A DNA stretch of 64,000 bases, taken from contig JANJXV010000013.1 in assembly GCA_024803745.1 (NCBI GenBank), positions 15,435,501 through 15,499,500 of the forward strand. The letters run 5' to 3'. This DNA is from Megascapheus bottae. Lineage: Eukaryota; Chordata; Mammalia; Rodentia; Geomyidae. Numbering within the stretch: position 1 is the stretch's first letter; each line of letters begins with the position of its first letter. A program made the position numbers and the translations under genes. Under the pieces are notes generated by a model. It saw nothing but the letters and a program-made list of their open reading frames with translations, searched no databases and was not told the origin of the DNA. This document shows, one piece after another, positions 1 through 10,640 of the stretch.

Positions 1-93
1 CTAACAATATAAATCCTGTGCTTCAGTCAGAGAGACTGAAAATGGAAAATGTTTGGGGACAGGTGAACTAGCCCCACTGGACAAGCTTTGCTG

Positions 94-99
94 GTAAGT
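94..99 (+). promoter_or_regulatory. Candidate splice donor of a non-coding first exon (copy 1)
   Basis: The sequence 'ctg|gtaagt' is a full consensus 5' splice site and is kept unchanged in copy 2 at 6052-6057. It lies about 2.5 kb upstream of the OR coding exon at 2640. It could end a short 5' untranslated exon whose promoter lies just left of the window. Confidence 0.45.
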
Positions 100-2215
100 C
101 TGGTTTGGGAACTTGACAAGAAAACTGAGTACACATTGAATTGTGATCATTTTAATGAAGATTGAGCTTGATAATTCACTGAGACTGAGATGAAAGGAAA
201 GGAGTAACAAGCAAAGCTGGTGAATATGGTAGGCTTTTCTTGGATGAAAGGACAACAAGGTAACAAATGACACAGACTCTTGTGTATGTTTTAGAAAAGA
301 TGCTAGTTAATCATATCATTAAATAATTAGAGAAGGGATGGACATGTGCATATTCAATTGTCATTTCAATAGTTTCCTGCATTTTTACTTTTCTATGCCT
401 TTCCATCTGAGTTATTTTGCTAAATCTTCCCTTCTCTTTGTATGTTAATTTTAATCAGTCTTTTTAGTTTGGTAAATATTATAACTACATTTTATGAAGA
501 ACAACATAGAGTGTTAATACATGTATCAAATGTGCAATCATTAGGTCATCCTTGCTTTTATGAGGTACATTCAAATGTCTGTAAATAGTTTTGGAAAATA
601 TAATCAATTATTGTCAAAGTTTCCTAATATCTTGTTGAGCACTTAATGAATTCTTCCACTGATCTTCATTTTAACAATATTTCTTATACACAGCCCCCTC
701 TTTTTTCTCACTGAGCTTCTGGACTTCTTATAACCACTGATTCTATCATAATTTAAATCCTATCATCTTATATAAAAATAGGTAAATTGAAGCAGATACT
801 GCCCAAAGCCCAAAGCTGAGATTTCCTTTTTATCAGATATTACAGATGTAATTTGGGTGACTTTAGTCAAAGAACTCACTGTATGTATTTTTGAGTCTGT
901 CATTGTGTCAGTTGGTTGTAGCTTCTTGCTTCCAACATCCACCTCTCTTCTATTGATGTTTCCTTATCCCCCCAAGTATCAGATTCTGGTCAACTGAAAT
1001 GTCTTTGATCATTGAATCTGCTGCCCTTCCAATGAATGGAATCAAAATTAAAATATTCCCTCCCAGATCATCTGGGGATCAAGGTAGAGCACTAACTGTA
1101 ACTCCATGGAAATTCCATTTTAAAATTAGAGAATAATTAGAATTCCATGGATCTCAAAAGGGCTAAGGCTTCCAAAGTAGAAAAAGCATACCAGATATCT
1201 CATTGGTGTTTTTTTCCTCATTCTTTCTAACTGACAGGAAAACCTGGGCACATGAAACTCTTCATAGATCTTGTGTAATCTGTTATGTTGTCATATTAAT
1301 CTCATATACTCACCCTACATTTTTCATGTTAACTTGGTTAACTGATAAATAGACATAATTCTGAATATGTGAAATCTCAGTTAGTGACACAATTTCTTTC
1401 TCAAAGTTAATGTATACCAGGGACAAAAATAAAACACTACACACCCTGCCAGCATTGTAGTATAGGGTAGAATTAGTGCCAGTATTTCCATTTTAGAGGT
1501 TGAATAAAGGATAGCTATACACAAAGCCAGTTTCAGGAGAAACATCACTTTGTGATTGGACATGAAGCAAAATGAATGATGAAACATACATACTAGATTT
1601 TGCTTTCCTCATTCACATAGTAAGATTCATTACCTTCATTCTAAAAATTTCAATGCAATATGATATTCCATATATGTGTGGAGAAAATATCAGAAAAGCT
1701 TATTTCAGTTTTACAAATGGAAGGATTGAATCAATCCTGGATTACTGCTACTTTCAAAAATGAATTACACAACGTAGTATTAAGGTCCTGTGTGGTGTGT
1801 CAATCAAATCCACAGAGATTGTATGTTTGAAAGATTGTATCTTTGAAAGAACTTCACCCTAGGATAAAATATCCTTTTTGAGAAAAAGATGCATGAATTT
1901 TGCGTTAGTGACTTTCTCTACTTAGTCTGGAACTTTGAAAATATTTTGTATGAATTCAACATCAAAACAAATGTCATTCAATATAATATTGTTGTTGTAT
2001 AAAAGATAGATAGATATCAATTTGCATTTTTATATAGCCTTTATCTGGTATCATCTAGGTAGTTATAAAGGTTTACTTCAATATGTTTTAGATTTGAATG
2101 ACATTTAGAAAAAAATCTGATTAGTTGTGTTAAATGAAATAAAAGCAGCACGTTCTTAGGTTTTTAATGAGTAATACAGCTATGTCATGATAGGCTTAGT
2201 TAGAAGAAATGTAAA

Positions 2216-2493
2216 AGCTGCCAGGGGCAGTGGCTCAGGCCTGTAATCCTAGCTACTCAGGAGGCTGAGATCTGAGACTCTAGATTCAAAGCCAGCAGGG
2301 CACTAATGTTCATAGTTATTCCCAATTAGCCACTAGAAAATGTGAAGTGACAATTCCCCATAGCTCTAGGAGTAGGGTGATAAGCCTTGAGCTTAAGAGC
2401 TCAGGGATAGTACCCACGCTCAGCATTCAAACCCCAGGACTGACATAGTAAAAGAAAGAAAGAAGGAAAGAAAGGAAGAAAGGAACAAAGACA
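2216..2493 (+). repeat. SINE (geomyoid-type, general family)
   Basis: It begins with 'ggcagtggctcaggcctgtaa', followed by the 'agctactcaggaggctgaga' core, and ends in an 'aaagaaagaaagg' tail. The same insertion sits at 8098-8370 in the second duplicate, so it predates the duplication. Confidence 0.85.
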
Positions 2494-2539
2494 GAAATCT
2501 CAAAGTATGCTCTGCTTTTTTAAAAAAATGTAATTCCTT

Positions 2540-2541
2540 AG
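2540..2541 (+). promoter_or_regulatory. Candidate splice acceptor before the first OR exon
   Basis: A T-rich tract ends in 'ccttag|gaaattgatgg'. The junction and the downstream bases are kept in copy 2 (AG at 8416-8417). If it is used, the 5' untranslated stretch before the ATG at 2640 is about 98 bases and contains short upstream ATGs. A weaker AG at 2627-2628 is an alternative. Confidence 0.35.
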
Positions 2542-2639
2542 GAAATTGATGGATGATCCGGGAAAAAAGGAGTTAGAGACTTTAACTGAATGACAACCTT
2601 ATGTGAACACATTTATACCTGTGCAAAGGCAACGAAAAC

Positions 2640-3581
2640 ATGATCTCGGCAAACATCACAGAGTTTCATCCTCACACTTTTCTTCTCCTGGGAATTCCAG
2701 GACTACAGCATGTGCATATCTGGATTGGGTTTCCATTCTGTGCTGTGTATTTGACGGCTCTTCTGGGAAACATCACGATTCTCTTTGTCATCCAGTCTGA
2801 ACACAGCCTGCACCAGCCCATGTTCTACTTCCTGGCCATCCTTTCATCTATCGACCTGGGCCTGTCCACATCCACCATCCCCAAAATGCTGGGCATCTTC
2901 TGGTGTGACCTGAGAGAAATCCCCTTTGAAGGCTGTCTCACCCAGATGTTCTTCATCCACCTGTGTACTGGCATGGAGTCAACTGTGCTCGTGGCCATGG
3001 CCTATGACCGCTATGTAGCCATCTGTAACCCTCTGCGCTACACACTGGTGCTGACCAACAAGGTGGTGGCTGTCATAGCTCTGGTCATCATCCTGCGGCC
3101 CTTAGCAATCACCCTCCCATTTGTTCCCCTAATCCTTCGACTGCCTTTCTGTGGCCATCAGATCATCCCCCACACATACTGTGAGCACATGGGCCTTGCC
3201 CGTCTGGCCTGTGCCAGCATCAAGGCCAACATCATCTATGGCCTATGTGCCATCTCTAGCATGATAAGTGATATTTTAGCTATTGCTCTCTCCTATGTCC
3301 AGATCCTGCGTGCAGTCTTTCGTCTTCCTTCCAAGGACGCCCGAGTCAAGTCGCTCAGCACCTGTGGCTCTCATGTCTGTGTCATGCTGGCCTTCTACAC
3401 ACCTGCGTTTTTCTCCTTCATGACCCACCGCTTTGGCAGAAACGTTCCTCAGTACATCCATATTCTTCTTGCCAACTTTTATGTTGTCATCCCCCCTGCT
3501 CTCAACCCTGTTATTTATGGTGTCAGAACTAAGCAGATAAGAGAGAAGGTAGTTACAGGTTTTAGAAATAATAGAATGTGA
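2640..3581 (+). CDS. Class I olfactory receptor, OR52E-like (duplicate 1)
   Basis: This is a seven-transmembrane odorant receptor of the olfactory neuron surface, expected to activate the olfactory G protein. It is 313 residues, the normal class I length. It has an N-glycosylation sequon at residues 5-7 (NIT), GN in TM1 (43-44), LHQPMF (57-62), [10 protein letters not shown] at the end of TM3 (120-129), the ECL2 cysteines C171, C181 and C191, SY in TM5 (218-219), KSLSTCGSH opening TM6 (237-245), HRFG (263-266), and NPVIY in TM7 (289-293). The start is the ATG at 2640, which gives the usual short N-terminus before [20 protein letters not shown] and [11 protein letters not shown] fit OR52E as I remember it; the exact paralogue is uncertain. 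Its near-identical neighbour is at 8510-9445, with patches of sharp divergence in TM4 and TM5. No frameshift or stop is seen. Confidence 0.93.
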   Translation: MISANITEFHPHTFLLLGIPGLQHVHIWIGFPFCAVYLTALLGNITILFVIQSEHSLHQPMFYFLAILSSIDLGLSTSTIPKMLGIFWCDLREIPFEGCLTQMFFIHLCTGMESTVLVAMAYDRYVAICNPLRYTLVLTNKVVAVIALVIILRPLAITLPFVPLILRLPFCGHQIIPHTYCEHMGLARLACASIKANIIYGLCAISSMISDILAIALSYVQILRAVFRLPSKDARVKSLSTCGSHVCVMLAFYTPAFFSFMTHRFGRNVPQYIHILLANFYVVIPPALNPVIYGVRTKQIREKVVTGFRNNRM

Positions 3582-4950
3582 AAATGAGAGATAAAGGGGC
3601 TTGTGAATAAAAATATACCTTGATTTTTGCTCTCAACACAATATAACACTTTCTGTGAACATACTGTAAGTTACATTCCAATCTTTCATTTATATTAATA
3701 TGAAAAACAAGCAAAATTTAACACTAAGAATTGTTTGTAAAGCCAGTCCTAATCAAATATCACACTTTCAAAACTCATACATTGAATAAATTGAGAGTTT
3801 TATAAAAATATAATAGAAGTTGGGAAAGCTGGCAACTATATTAACATATATTTGCAGTATATGATTGTACTAGTATATATGTATATTTATGTTATATCTA
3901 TGTGTACCTTTGATATATATATATATGTAATGGGCTGTATATATTTGATATAACTTTGTATTAATTCCCTGAATTCTTCCATCAGCAGTAAGAAATAGGT
4001 ACTGTTCATTACCTTTTCCTTTACATTGTAGAAGAACCTGAGTAAATGATATTGTTTAAAATGTTTTGAAAAGAATTGTGTCTGGTGGAAAGTAAGGGGG
4101 ACTAGAACAATATTAATTACTTCATCCGAAATAGAAACATACCCAATGTCTGCATAAACAGTGCACAAACTCCTTCCAATATTACTCAACCTTGACAAGT
4201 ATAGAATTTCAGAAAAAAATGTTTACATGGATATATATTATTGAGTTTGTGAACAGTGTACTTCAGGACAACACCTAGCCAACATCAATAACATCAAGTA
4301 ATGGACAAAGGAAGGATATTTTAATAAATGTATCAAAATAATTTTCATAACCAATAAAGTATAGGATCAGGAAAAATGACAGTGTTAAGAAAATGAAACA
4401 AATATCATATAAAGAAGGCAAATATTCTCATAATTTTTTGCAGTATTTTGATAAAATTATTTCATGATTGAGTAAATACCTAAGTAAACGTACAATATGG
4501 TTTGTCCTTAATTTGGCATAATTGACTTCCATGTGTTTGGATGATTTTTGAAATAGATGCATGTAACATGAATATTGTATAATAATCTTAGTATCATATT
4601 AGGATAAGAGTATTTCAGGAAAGTACTGAAACTGAAATTAGGACTCCATATTAAGTACTTTGTCAATAATATATACAACCAGTACTCAGACACAATCCAC
4701 TACTTAACCTATATACTTCTTTGGCTTTAAAAGAATTTTTCCGATATATGGTATCTTCTAGGTTTATCTGAGAAAATCTCCTAATGGTTATCTTCACATA
4801 CTTGAGCCATATGACGTAGACTGTATTTTAACAGGTGAAATTATCCCCTTTATCAAATGATTGAAAATTGTACAATTTGATTATACTAAATGGAAATCAT
4901 GTCACATATGTATAAATAATGAATACAATTCATTTAGTAGCAACAAGAAT
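3582..4950. other. AT-rich 3' flank of OR duplicate 1
   Basis: There is no gene here. About 3640-4560 is homologous to about 9820-10640 behind the second duplicate. It contains short TA runs near 3917-3927 and no repeat element that I recognise. Confidence 0.6.
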
Positions 4951-4954
4951 AACT

Positions 4955-5125
4955 GGTAAGCTAGGTGCAGTGGCTCATGCCTATAATCCTAGCTACTCAG
5001 CAGGGTGAGATCTGAGGATCATGGTTCAAAGCCAGCCCAGGCATTAAAGAACATGAAACTCTTATCTCCAATTAACCACTAAAAAATCACGGTGTGAGGC
5101 TGTAGCTAAAGCATGAAGGCAATTT
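4955..5125 (+). repeat. SINE, 3' truncated
   Basis: It begins with 'aggtgcagtggctcatgcct', followed by 'agctactcag' and 'ctcttatctccaattaacca', and breaks off in the right monomer. Confidence 0.8.
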
Positions 5126-5439
5126 CCTGGAAATTAAATAATTCAGTTCAGTTGTATGCTATAGAACATACTAGTTGCTTAAATTCTGAATCTTGACTTG
5201 CTCCAAATTTGGTTATCCTAAAAACTTATGTTCTTTCAAACAATAATATAGGAAGACAATTAATAGGATATTAATAACAATATTTTTCTTGATTCATGAA
5301 AATTTTACACTTGCCTAAATTTTATGGAATTGTGAAATTGTTATTTATGCCTTTTTTACTAGCCAGTTATTTTTTTTTCTTTTCATATGCATATATTATC
5401 CTTCCACAGATAGTCCCATAAATAATAGTATGTGTTTTA

Positions 5440-5556
5440 AAACTTTGTTCATGAGAGTGTATCAATGTGTGAGAAGGAATGCGCCCTCTAACTGGAAAAT
5501 GTAACTGTAAACCCTCTATGCATTACTTTGACAATAAAAAATAAAAAAGAATCCTG
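5440..5556 (+). repeat. L1 3' UTR tail
   Basis: It contains 'gtatcaatgtgtgagaagga', then 'aaatgtaactgtaaaccct', and ends in 'acaataaaaaataaaaaa'. The same ending recurs at 48470-48512 and 59745-59790. It is an old, 5'-truncated L1 tail. Confidence 0.65.
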
Positions 5557-5910
5557 AGAATGCATCATATTATTATATAACTCAACAGATAATAATATAT
5601 AGAAATGAGCAGAGCTTTTGAGTCAGATAACAGAATGAGATCTGGATATATTTAAAAAATGGAAACTCCTTATTTTAGTAGAAAGCAATGAATCAGTCCC
5701 TATGTACCCCACAAATTAGGATTGAACATGCCCCTGGAGGCTGTATATTGAACTTAATTCCATAGAATACACAGGAAGGAGGATAAACAGAGCTTCCTCA
5801 TGCTTTATCCTCCCCAGCTACATCAAATATTGGGACCTTTAACTTTATCACCCCTGGCATCACGCTCTGTATTTATGAAACATGTACTTTGATGCCTCTG
5901 AGAGACTCTG

Positions 5911-5922
5911 TTCCCCAGGGAG
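5911..5922 (+). promoter_or_regulatory. Perfect O/E (Olf1/EBF) binding consensus
   Basis: 'TTCCCCAGGGAG' matches the known O/E consensus YTCCCYRGGGAR at all twelve positions. TAAT-type homeodomain cores follow at 5939-5964. A consensus splice donor lies 130 bp downstream. O/E plus homeodomain sites are the hallmark of OR promoters, so this is a candidate promoter for the OR at 8510, with a 5' non-coding exon of up to about 100 bp ending at 6051. Confidence 0.6.
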
Positions 5923-6051
5923 CAGGTATTGTGGCACACTTAATTTTAAGAGCAAATAATTCACAATATAAATCCTGTGATTCAGTCAAAGAGACTGAAA
6001 ATGAAAATGCTTTGCACCAGGTAATCTAGCACCTCTGGATGGGCTTTCCTG

Positions 6052-6057
6052 GTAAGT
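6052..6057 (+). promoter_or_regulatory. Candidate splice donor (copy 2)
   Basis: 'ctg|gtaagt' is identical to the copy 1 site at 94-99 and lies 130 bp downstream of the O/E site. It would pair with an acceptor near 8416 or 8504 to join a 5' non-coding exon to the OR coding exon. Confidence 0.45.
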
Positions 6058-8097
6058 CTGGTTTGGGGACTTGACACGGAAACTGAGTACACATTGAATT
6101 GTGATCGTTTAAATGAGGATTGAGTTTGATAATTCACTGAGATTGAGATGAAAGGAAAGGAGTAACAAGAAAAGCTAGTGAATATGGTAGGCTTTTCTTG
6201 GATAAAAGGTCAACAAGGTAACAAATGATACAGACTCTTGTATATGTTCTAGAAAAGATGCTAGTTAATCATATCATTAAATAATTGGAGAAGTGATGGA
6301 CATGAGAATATACAATTGTCATTTCAATATTTTCAGTAGTTTTCTGTGTTTGTATTTATCTATTCATTTCCATCTAAGTTATTTTGCTATATTGCCTCTA
6401 CCCTTCTCTTTGTATGTTAACTTTAATCAGTCCTTTCAGTTTGGTAAATATCATAACTGTATTTTTATGAAGAACAGGATAGTGTATTAATACATGTATA
6501 AAATGTGCAATCATTAGGTCATGTTACTTGATGTATCAGTCAATTAAGCACTTATCATTGCTTTCATGAGAAATATTCAAATGTTGATTAATACTGATTT
6601 GGAATACATGGTATTGTAGTCAAAGTTCCCTAATACCTTGTTGAGCATTTAAAGAGTTATTTTAGCTATCTTCACTCTCACAATTATTTCTCATAAACTC
6701 CCCAGCATCTTCTTTCTTCTCACTGAGTTTCTGGACTTCTTTAACCACAAGCTAATTTTCCATTGTATCATCTTAAATTAAAAAAAGAGGTGCATTTGAA
6801 GCAGATACTGCCCTAAATCCAAAGCTGAGATTTCCTTCTTATCAGATATGGTGATTTGGGTGACTTTTGGTCAAAGAAAGCCCTATATATACGTTTTCCT
6901 GTCTGTCATTGCCTATTTTGTGTCCATTATAGAGTCCCACATACACCTCTTTTTCTTGACATCTCCTAATCTCCCCAAGAATCGGATTCTGGTCAACTGA
7001 AATGTCTTTGATCACTGAACCTGCTACCTTTGCAATGAATTGAATCAAAATTAAAATATTTCCTTCCAGTTCATCTGGGGTCAAGGTAGAGTACTAATTG
7101 TAATGTCATGGAAATCCTGTTTAAAATTAGAGAATTATTAGCATCGCCAAAATGCTAGGACTTCTAAAGTAGAGAAAACATGCTAGCTATCTAAATAATT
7201 TTTTTTCTTATTGTTTCCTTCTCCAGAGTACCCTGGGCACAATAAACTCTATGGCTTTTGTGTAAGTCTTTTATGTTGTCCATATTTATCTCAAACACTC
7301 ACCCTACCATTGTCCTATCAACTTTTTAAACTGCTAAGGGAATATAATTTTGAATATGTGGAATGGGAGTATGAGTGAAACAATTGCTTTCTCAAAGTTA
7401 AGGCTTGCCTGGGACAAGATAAACACTCCGCACTCTGCCAGCATTATAGTATAGGGTGAAATCAGTGCCAATATTTTTGTTTTGGAGGTTGAAAGAAGGA
7501 AATGCTTACAGAAAGCCAGTTTTAGGAGAAACATCACTTTGTGATTGGACATGAAACAAAATGAATGATGAAGCACACATGCGAGATTTTGTTTTTCTCA
7601 ATCACATAGCAAGATTCATTACATTTGTTTTAAAAATTTCCATGCAATACAATATTCCATATACTTATTTTATTGTTTGTTCTGACAATCAAATCCACAG
7701 AGATTGTATATTACCTGTTTGAAAGAACTTCACTCTAGGATAAAATATCCTTGTTGAGAAAAATATGTGTGAATTTTGACTTAGTGACTTTACTTAGTTT
7801 GGTGCTTTGAAAATATTTTATATGAATTCAACATCGAAACAAGTGTCATTCAATTTAATATTGTTGTTGCCTAAAGATACCGCTCTCTCTGTATAGATAT
7901 TAGTCTGTATATCCATGTAGCCTTTATCTGGTATCATCCTCGGAGTTTTAAAAGTTTACTTAAATATGATTGAGATTTGAATCACAGTTAGAAAAAAAAG
8001 TCTGATTAGTTCCATTGAAATAAAATGAAAATAGCACATTCTCAAGTTTTTGCTGGGTTATACAGCTATGTCGTGATAGGCTTGGTTAGAAGAAATG

Positions 8098-8370
8098 TAA
8101 AAGCTGCTTGCGGTAGTGGCTCAGGCCTGTAATCCTAGCTACTCAGGAGGCTGAGATTTGAGAATTAAGATTTGAAGCCAGCCCAGGCACTAAATTCCAA
8201 TGGATATAACCACTAGAAAATGAGAAGTGGCACAGTGGCTCAAGGGGTAGGGTGGTAGCCTTTAGCTTAAGAGCTCAGGAACAGTGCACAGGCCCAGAGT
8301 TCAAGCCCCACGACTGACAAGATGGAGAGGGAGGGCAGGGGGGGAGGGAGACGGAGAAAGGGGGGAAATG
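8098..8370 (+). repeat. SINE, orthologous to the insertion at 2216
   Basis: It has the same core ('ggctcaggcctgtaatccta') at the same relative position as in copy 1, and ends in a purine-rich G/A tail at about 8320-8370. Confidence 0.85.
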
Positions 8371-8509
8371 TCAAAGTATGTTTGTTTTTGTTTTTGTTTT
8401 TTAATGTAATACATTAGGAAATTGATGGATGATCCTGGAAAGAAGGAGCTAGAGACTTTAATGGAATGAAAACCTTGTTTGAACACATGTATATCTGTGC
8501 AACAGAAAC

Positions 8510-9445
8510 ATGATCCCTGCAAACAACACAGAGTTTCATCCTCACACTTTTCTTCTTCGAGGAATTCCAGGACTAGAAGATGTGCACATGTGGATTGGGT
8601 TTCCATTCTGTGCTGTGTATTTGACAGCTCTTCTGGGAAACATCACGATTCTGTTTGTCATCCAGTCTGAACACAGCCTGCACCAGCCCATGTTCTACTT
8701 CCTGGCCATCCTTTCATCTATCGACCTGGGCCTGTCCACATCCACCATCCCCAAAATGCTGGGCATCTTCTGGTGTGACCTGAGAGAAATCCCCTTTGAA
8801 GGCTGTCTCATCCAGATGTTCTTCATCCACCTGTGTACTGGCATGGAGTCAGCTGTGCTCGTGGCCATGGCCTATGACCGCTATGTGGCCATCTGTAACC
8901 CTCTGCACTACACACTGGTGCTGACCAACAAGGTGGTAGCCGTCATAGCTCTGATTATCCTTCTGAGACCATTAGCATTTGCCATTCCATTTGTTGTTCT
9001 CATCCTTCGACTGCCTTTCTGTGGCCATCAGATCATCCCCCACACATACTGTGAGCACATGGGCCTTGCCCGTCTGGCCTGTGCCAGCATCAAGATCAAC
9101 ATCATCTATGGCCTATGTGCCATCTCTATCCTGGTGTTTGACATCATAGCCATAGTCCTCTCCTATGTCCAGATCCTGCGTGCAGTCTTTCGTCTTCCTT
9201 CCAAGGATGCCCGAGTCAAGTCGCTCAGCACCTGTGGCTCTCATGTCTGTGTCATGCTGGCCTTCTACACACCTGCGTTTTTCTCCTTCATGACCCACCG
9301 CTTTGGCAGAAACGTTCCTCAGTACATCCATATTCTTCTTGCCAACTTTTATGTTGTGATCCCACCTGCTCTCAACCCTGTTATTTATGGTGTCAGAACC
9401 AAGCAGATCAGGGAGAGGGTAGTTATGATTTTTAGAAATAAATGA
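8510..9445 (+). CDS. Class I olfactory receptor, OR52E-like (duplicate 2)
   Basis: This odorant receptor has 311 residues and the same layout as duplicate 1: sequon NNT (5-7), GN (43-44), LHQPMF (57-62), [10 protein letters not shown] (120-129), C99/C171/C181/C191, SY (218-219), [13 protein letters not shown] and NPVIY. The start ATG at 8510 aligns with 2640. The protein differs from duplicate 1 mainly in TM4 (about 148-165) and TM5 (about 196-217), the regions that usually line the odorant pocket, and at the C-terminus (FRNK against FRNNRM). Residue 17 is Arg (FLLRGIPG) where the other OR52E-like copies have Leu. A SINE begins directly after the TGA, so its 3' UTR differs from that of duplicate 1. 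It probably uses the O/E promoter at 5911. The coding frame is intact. Confidence 0.93.
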   Translation: MIPANNTEFHPHTFLLRGIPGLEDVHMWIGFPFCAVYLTALLGNITILFVIQSEHSLHQPMFYFLAILSSIDLGLSTSTIPKMLGIFWCDLREIPFEGCLIQMFFIHLCTGMESAVLVAMAYDRYVAICNPLHYTLVLTNKVVAVIALIILLRPLAFAIPFVVLILRLPFCGHQIIPHTYCEHMGLARLACASIKINIIYGLCAISILVFDIIAIVLSYVQILRAVFRLPSKDARVKSLSTCGSHVCVMLAFYTPAFFSFMTHRFGRNVPQYIHILLANFYVVIPPALNPVIYGVRTKQIRERVVMIFRNK

Positions 9446-9800
9446 CAAAGCTGGACTTGGTGGTTTATACTTGCAATCCTAGCTAGTCAGGAAGCTGAGA
9501 TCTCAGGATCAAGGTTCAAACCAGTCTGGGCAAAAAGGACCGGAGACTCTAATATGCAATTAACTTCTAGAAAATGGGAAGTGGGACTTTGCTCAAGGGT
9601 AAGTTGGTAACCTTGAGCCGAAGAGGTGAAGGATAATGCCCAGGCTGAGTTCAACCCCATGACCCACATAAAAAGACGAAGGATGAGGAGGAGGAGGAGG
9701 AGGAGGAGGAGGAGGAGGAGGAGGAGGAGGAGAAGGAGAAGGAGGAGGAGGAGGAGGAGAGGCACAAGAGGAGGGGGAGAGGAAGAAGATGAAAAAAATG
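9446..9800 (+). repeat. SINE with expanded GGA/GAG tail
   Basis: A SINE ('ttggtggtttatacttgcaa', then 'agctagtcaggaagctgaga') begins within a few bases of the OR stop codon. It ends in a long (GGA)n tract at about 9685-9765 with interruptions, followed by G/A-rich sequence. The insertion is absent from duplicate 1, so it followed the duplication. Confidence 0.85.
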
Positions 9801-10640
9801 ACAAAATTTGGATGTCATAGATTACAAACTGGAGGATGCAAAAAATACTATTATCATGGCAGAATTATATCTGCGGGAATGCTGTAAGCTATATTCAGAT
9901 TTTTATTTATATCTGTCAGTAAAAATAGTCCCTCAAAGCAATTTGTACAAAATCTCAATTCCAAGCACATATCAAAACTAACGTAGTAGTGCATGAAGTT
10001 GTTGAAATTGCATAGCATGATAATGAAGAATCAGTTTAAAATACATCATTGGCCATATGTATTTTGTGTTAACTTCCTGAAATTTTCTTTTTATCCATAA
10101 TCTTGCCACAGGTACAGAATCACTTTTATTGTTGACACAACTGGGTAAATGATACTATGTTGAATATTGTAAAGAGAAGAGTTAGCTGGTGGGGCAGGAG
10201 CCCGGAATGGACATAGATAATTCTTTCAATCTGAAGAAATAGAAGTTTCACACCTATCCAGATTAGTTGCCTGAATAGAACACAAATCATTTCTCCAGCT
10301 GAAACTATGCTTGTTCCACTCACATGTGCAGAATTTCTGAAAATATTTAGAAAATTATGCAGTTTTCCTTTTGTGCATAGTGTATTTCAGGATCATCCTT
10401 ATGACGTGACATGAAATGATATCAAAATGGTAAATTGGACTGAGGAAGAGGCAAGGATAATTTCAACAATCTTATAAAACTAATTTTTATAGTTGATGAG
10501 TCCATTAGCAAGGAAAAGTGAGTGTTCAGGATATTTTTTTAAAGTTCAAACATTACAGTCTTTCTTCATATTTTCCTTAACAGTATTTTTATTAATACAT
10601 TTGAATAATGCTGTGAAAATGTATGTATAAATACATTATT

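Larger units (their letters stand above)
1..4560 (+). repeat. Segmental duplication, copy 1 (cut by window start)
   Basis: This block matches 5957-10640 in the same orientation. Shared landmarks include 'aatataaatcctgtg' near the start, the splice-donor-like 'ctggtaagtctggtttgg', a SINE at an equivalent position, the OR coding exon, and a 3' flank with 'gtaaatgata' and 'tttcaggac'. The non-coding parts look roughly 85-90% alike by eye, with small insertions and deletions shifting the offset from about 5,956 to 5,870 to 6,120. The true left end lies outside the window. The right end is judged from fading similarity and is approximate. Confidence 0.85.
5957..10640 (+). repeat. Segmental duplication, copy 2
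   Basis: This is the homologue of 1-4560, carrying the upstream non-coding sequence, the shared SINE, the OR coding exon and the 3' flank. It differs by a further SINE plus a GGA tract inserted at 9446-9800. The similarity may extend further left, into sequence whose partner is outside the window. Confidence 0.85.

Noticed and set aside
9487..9820. Open frames encoding poly-Leu and poly-Arg proteins on the two strands
   Set aside because: They are produced entirely by the GGA tract at the end of a SINE and are not genes.
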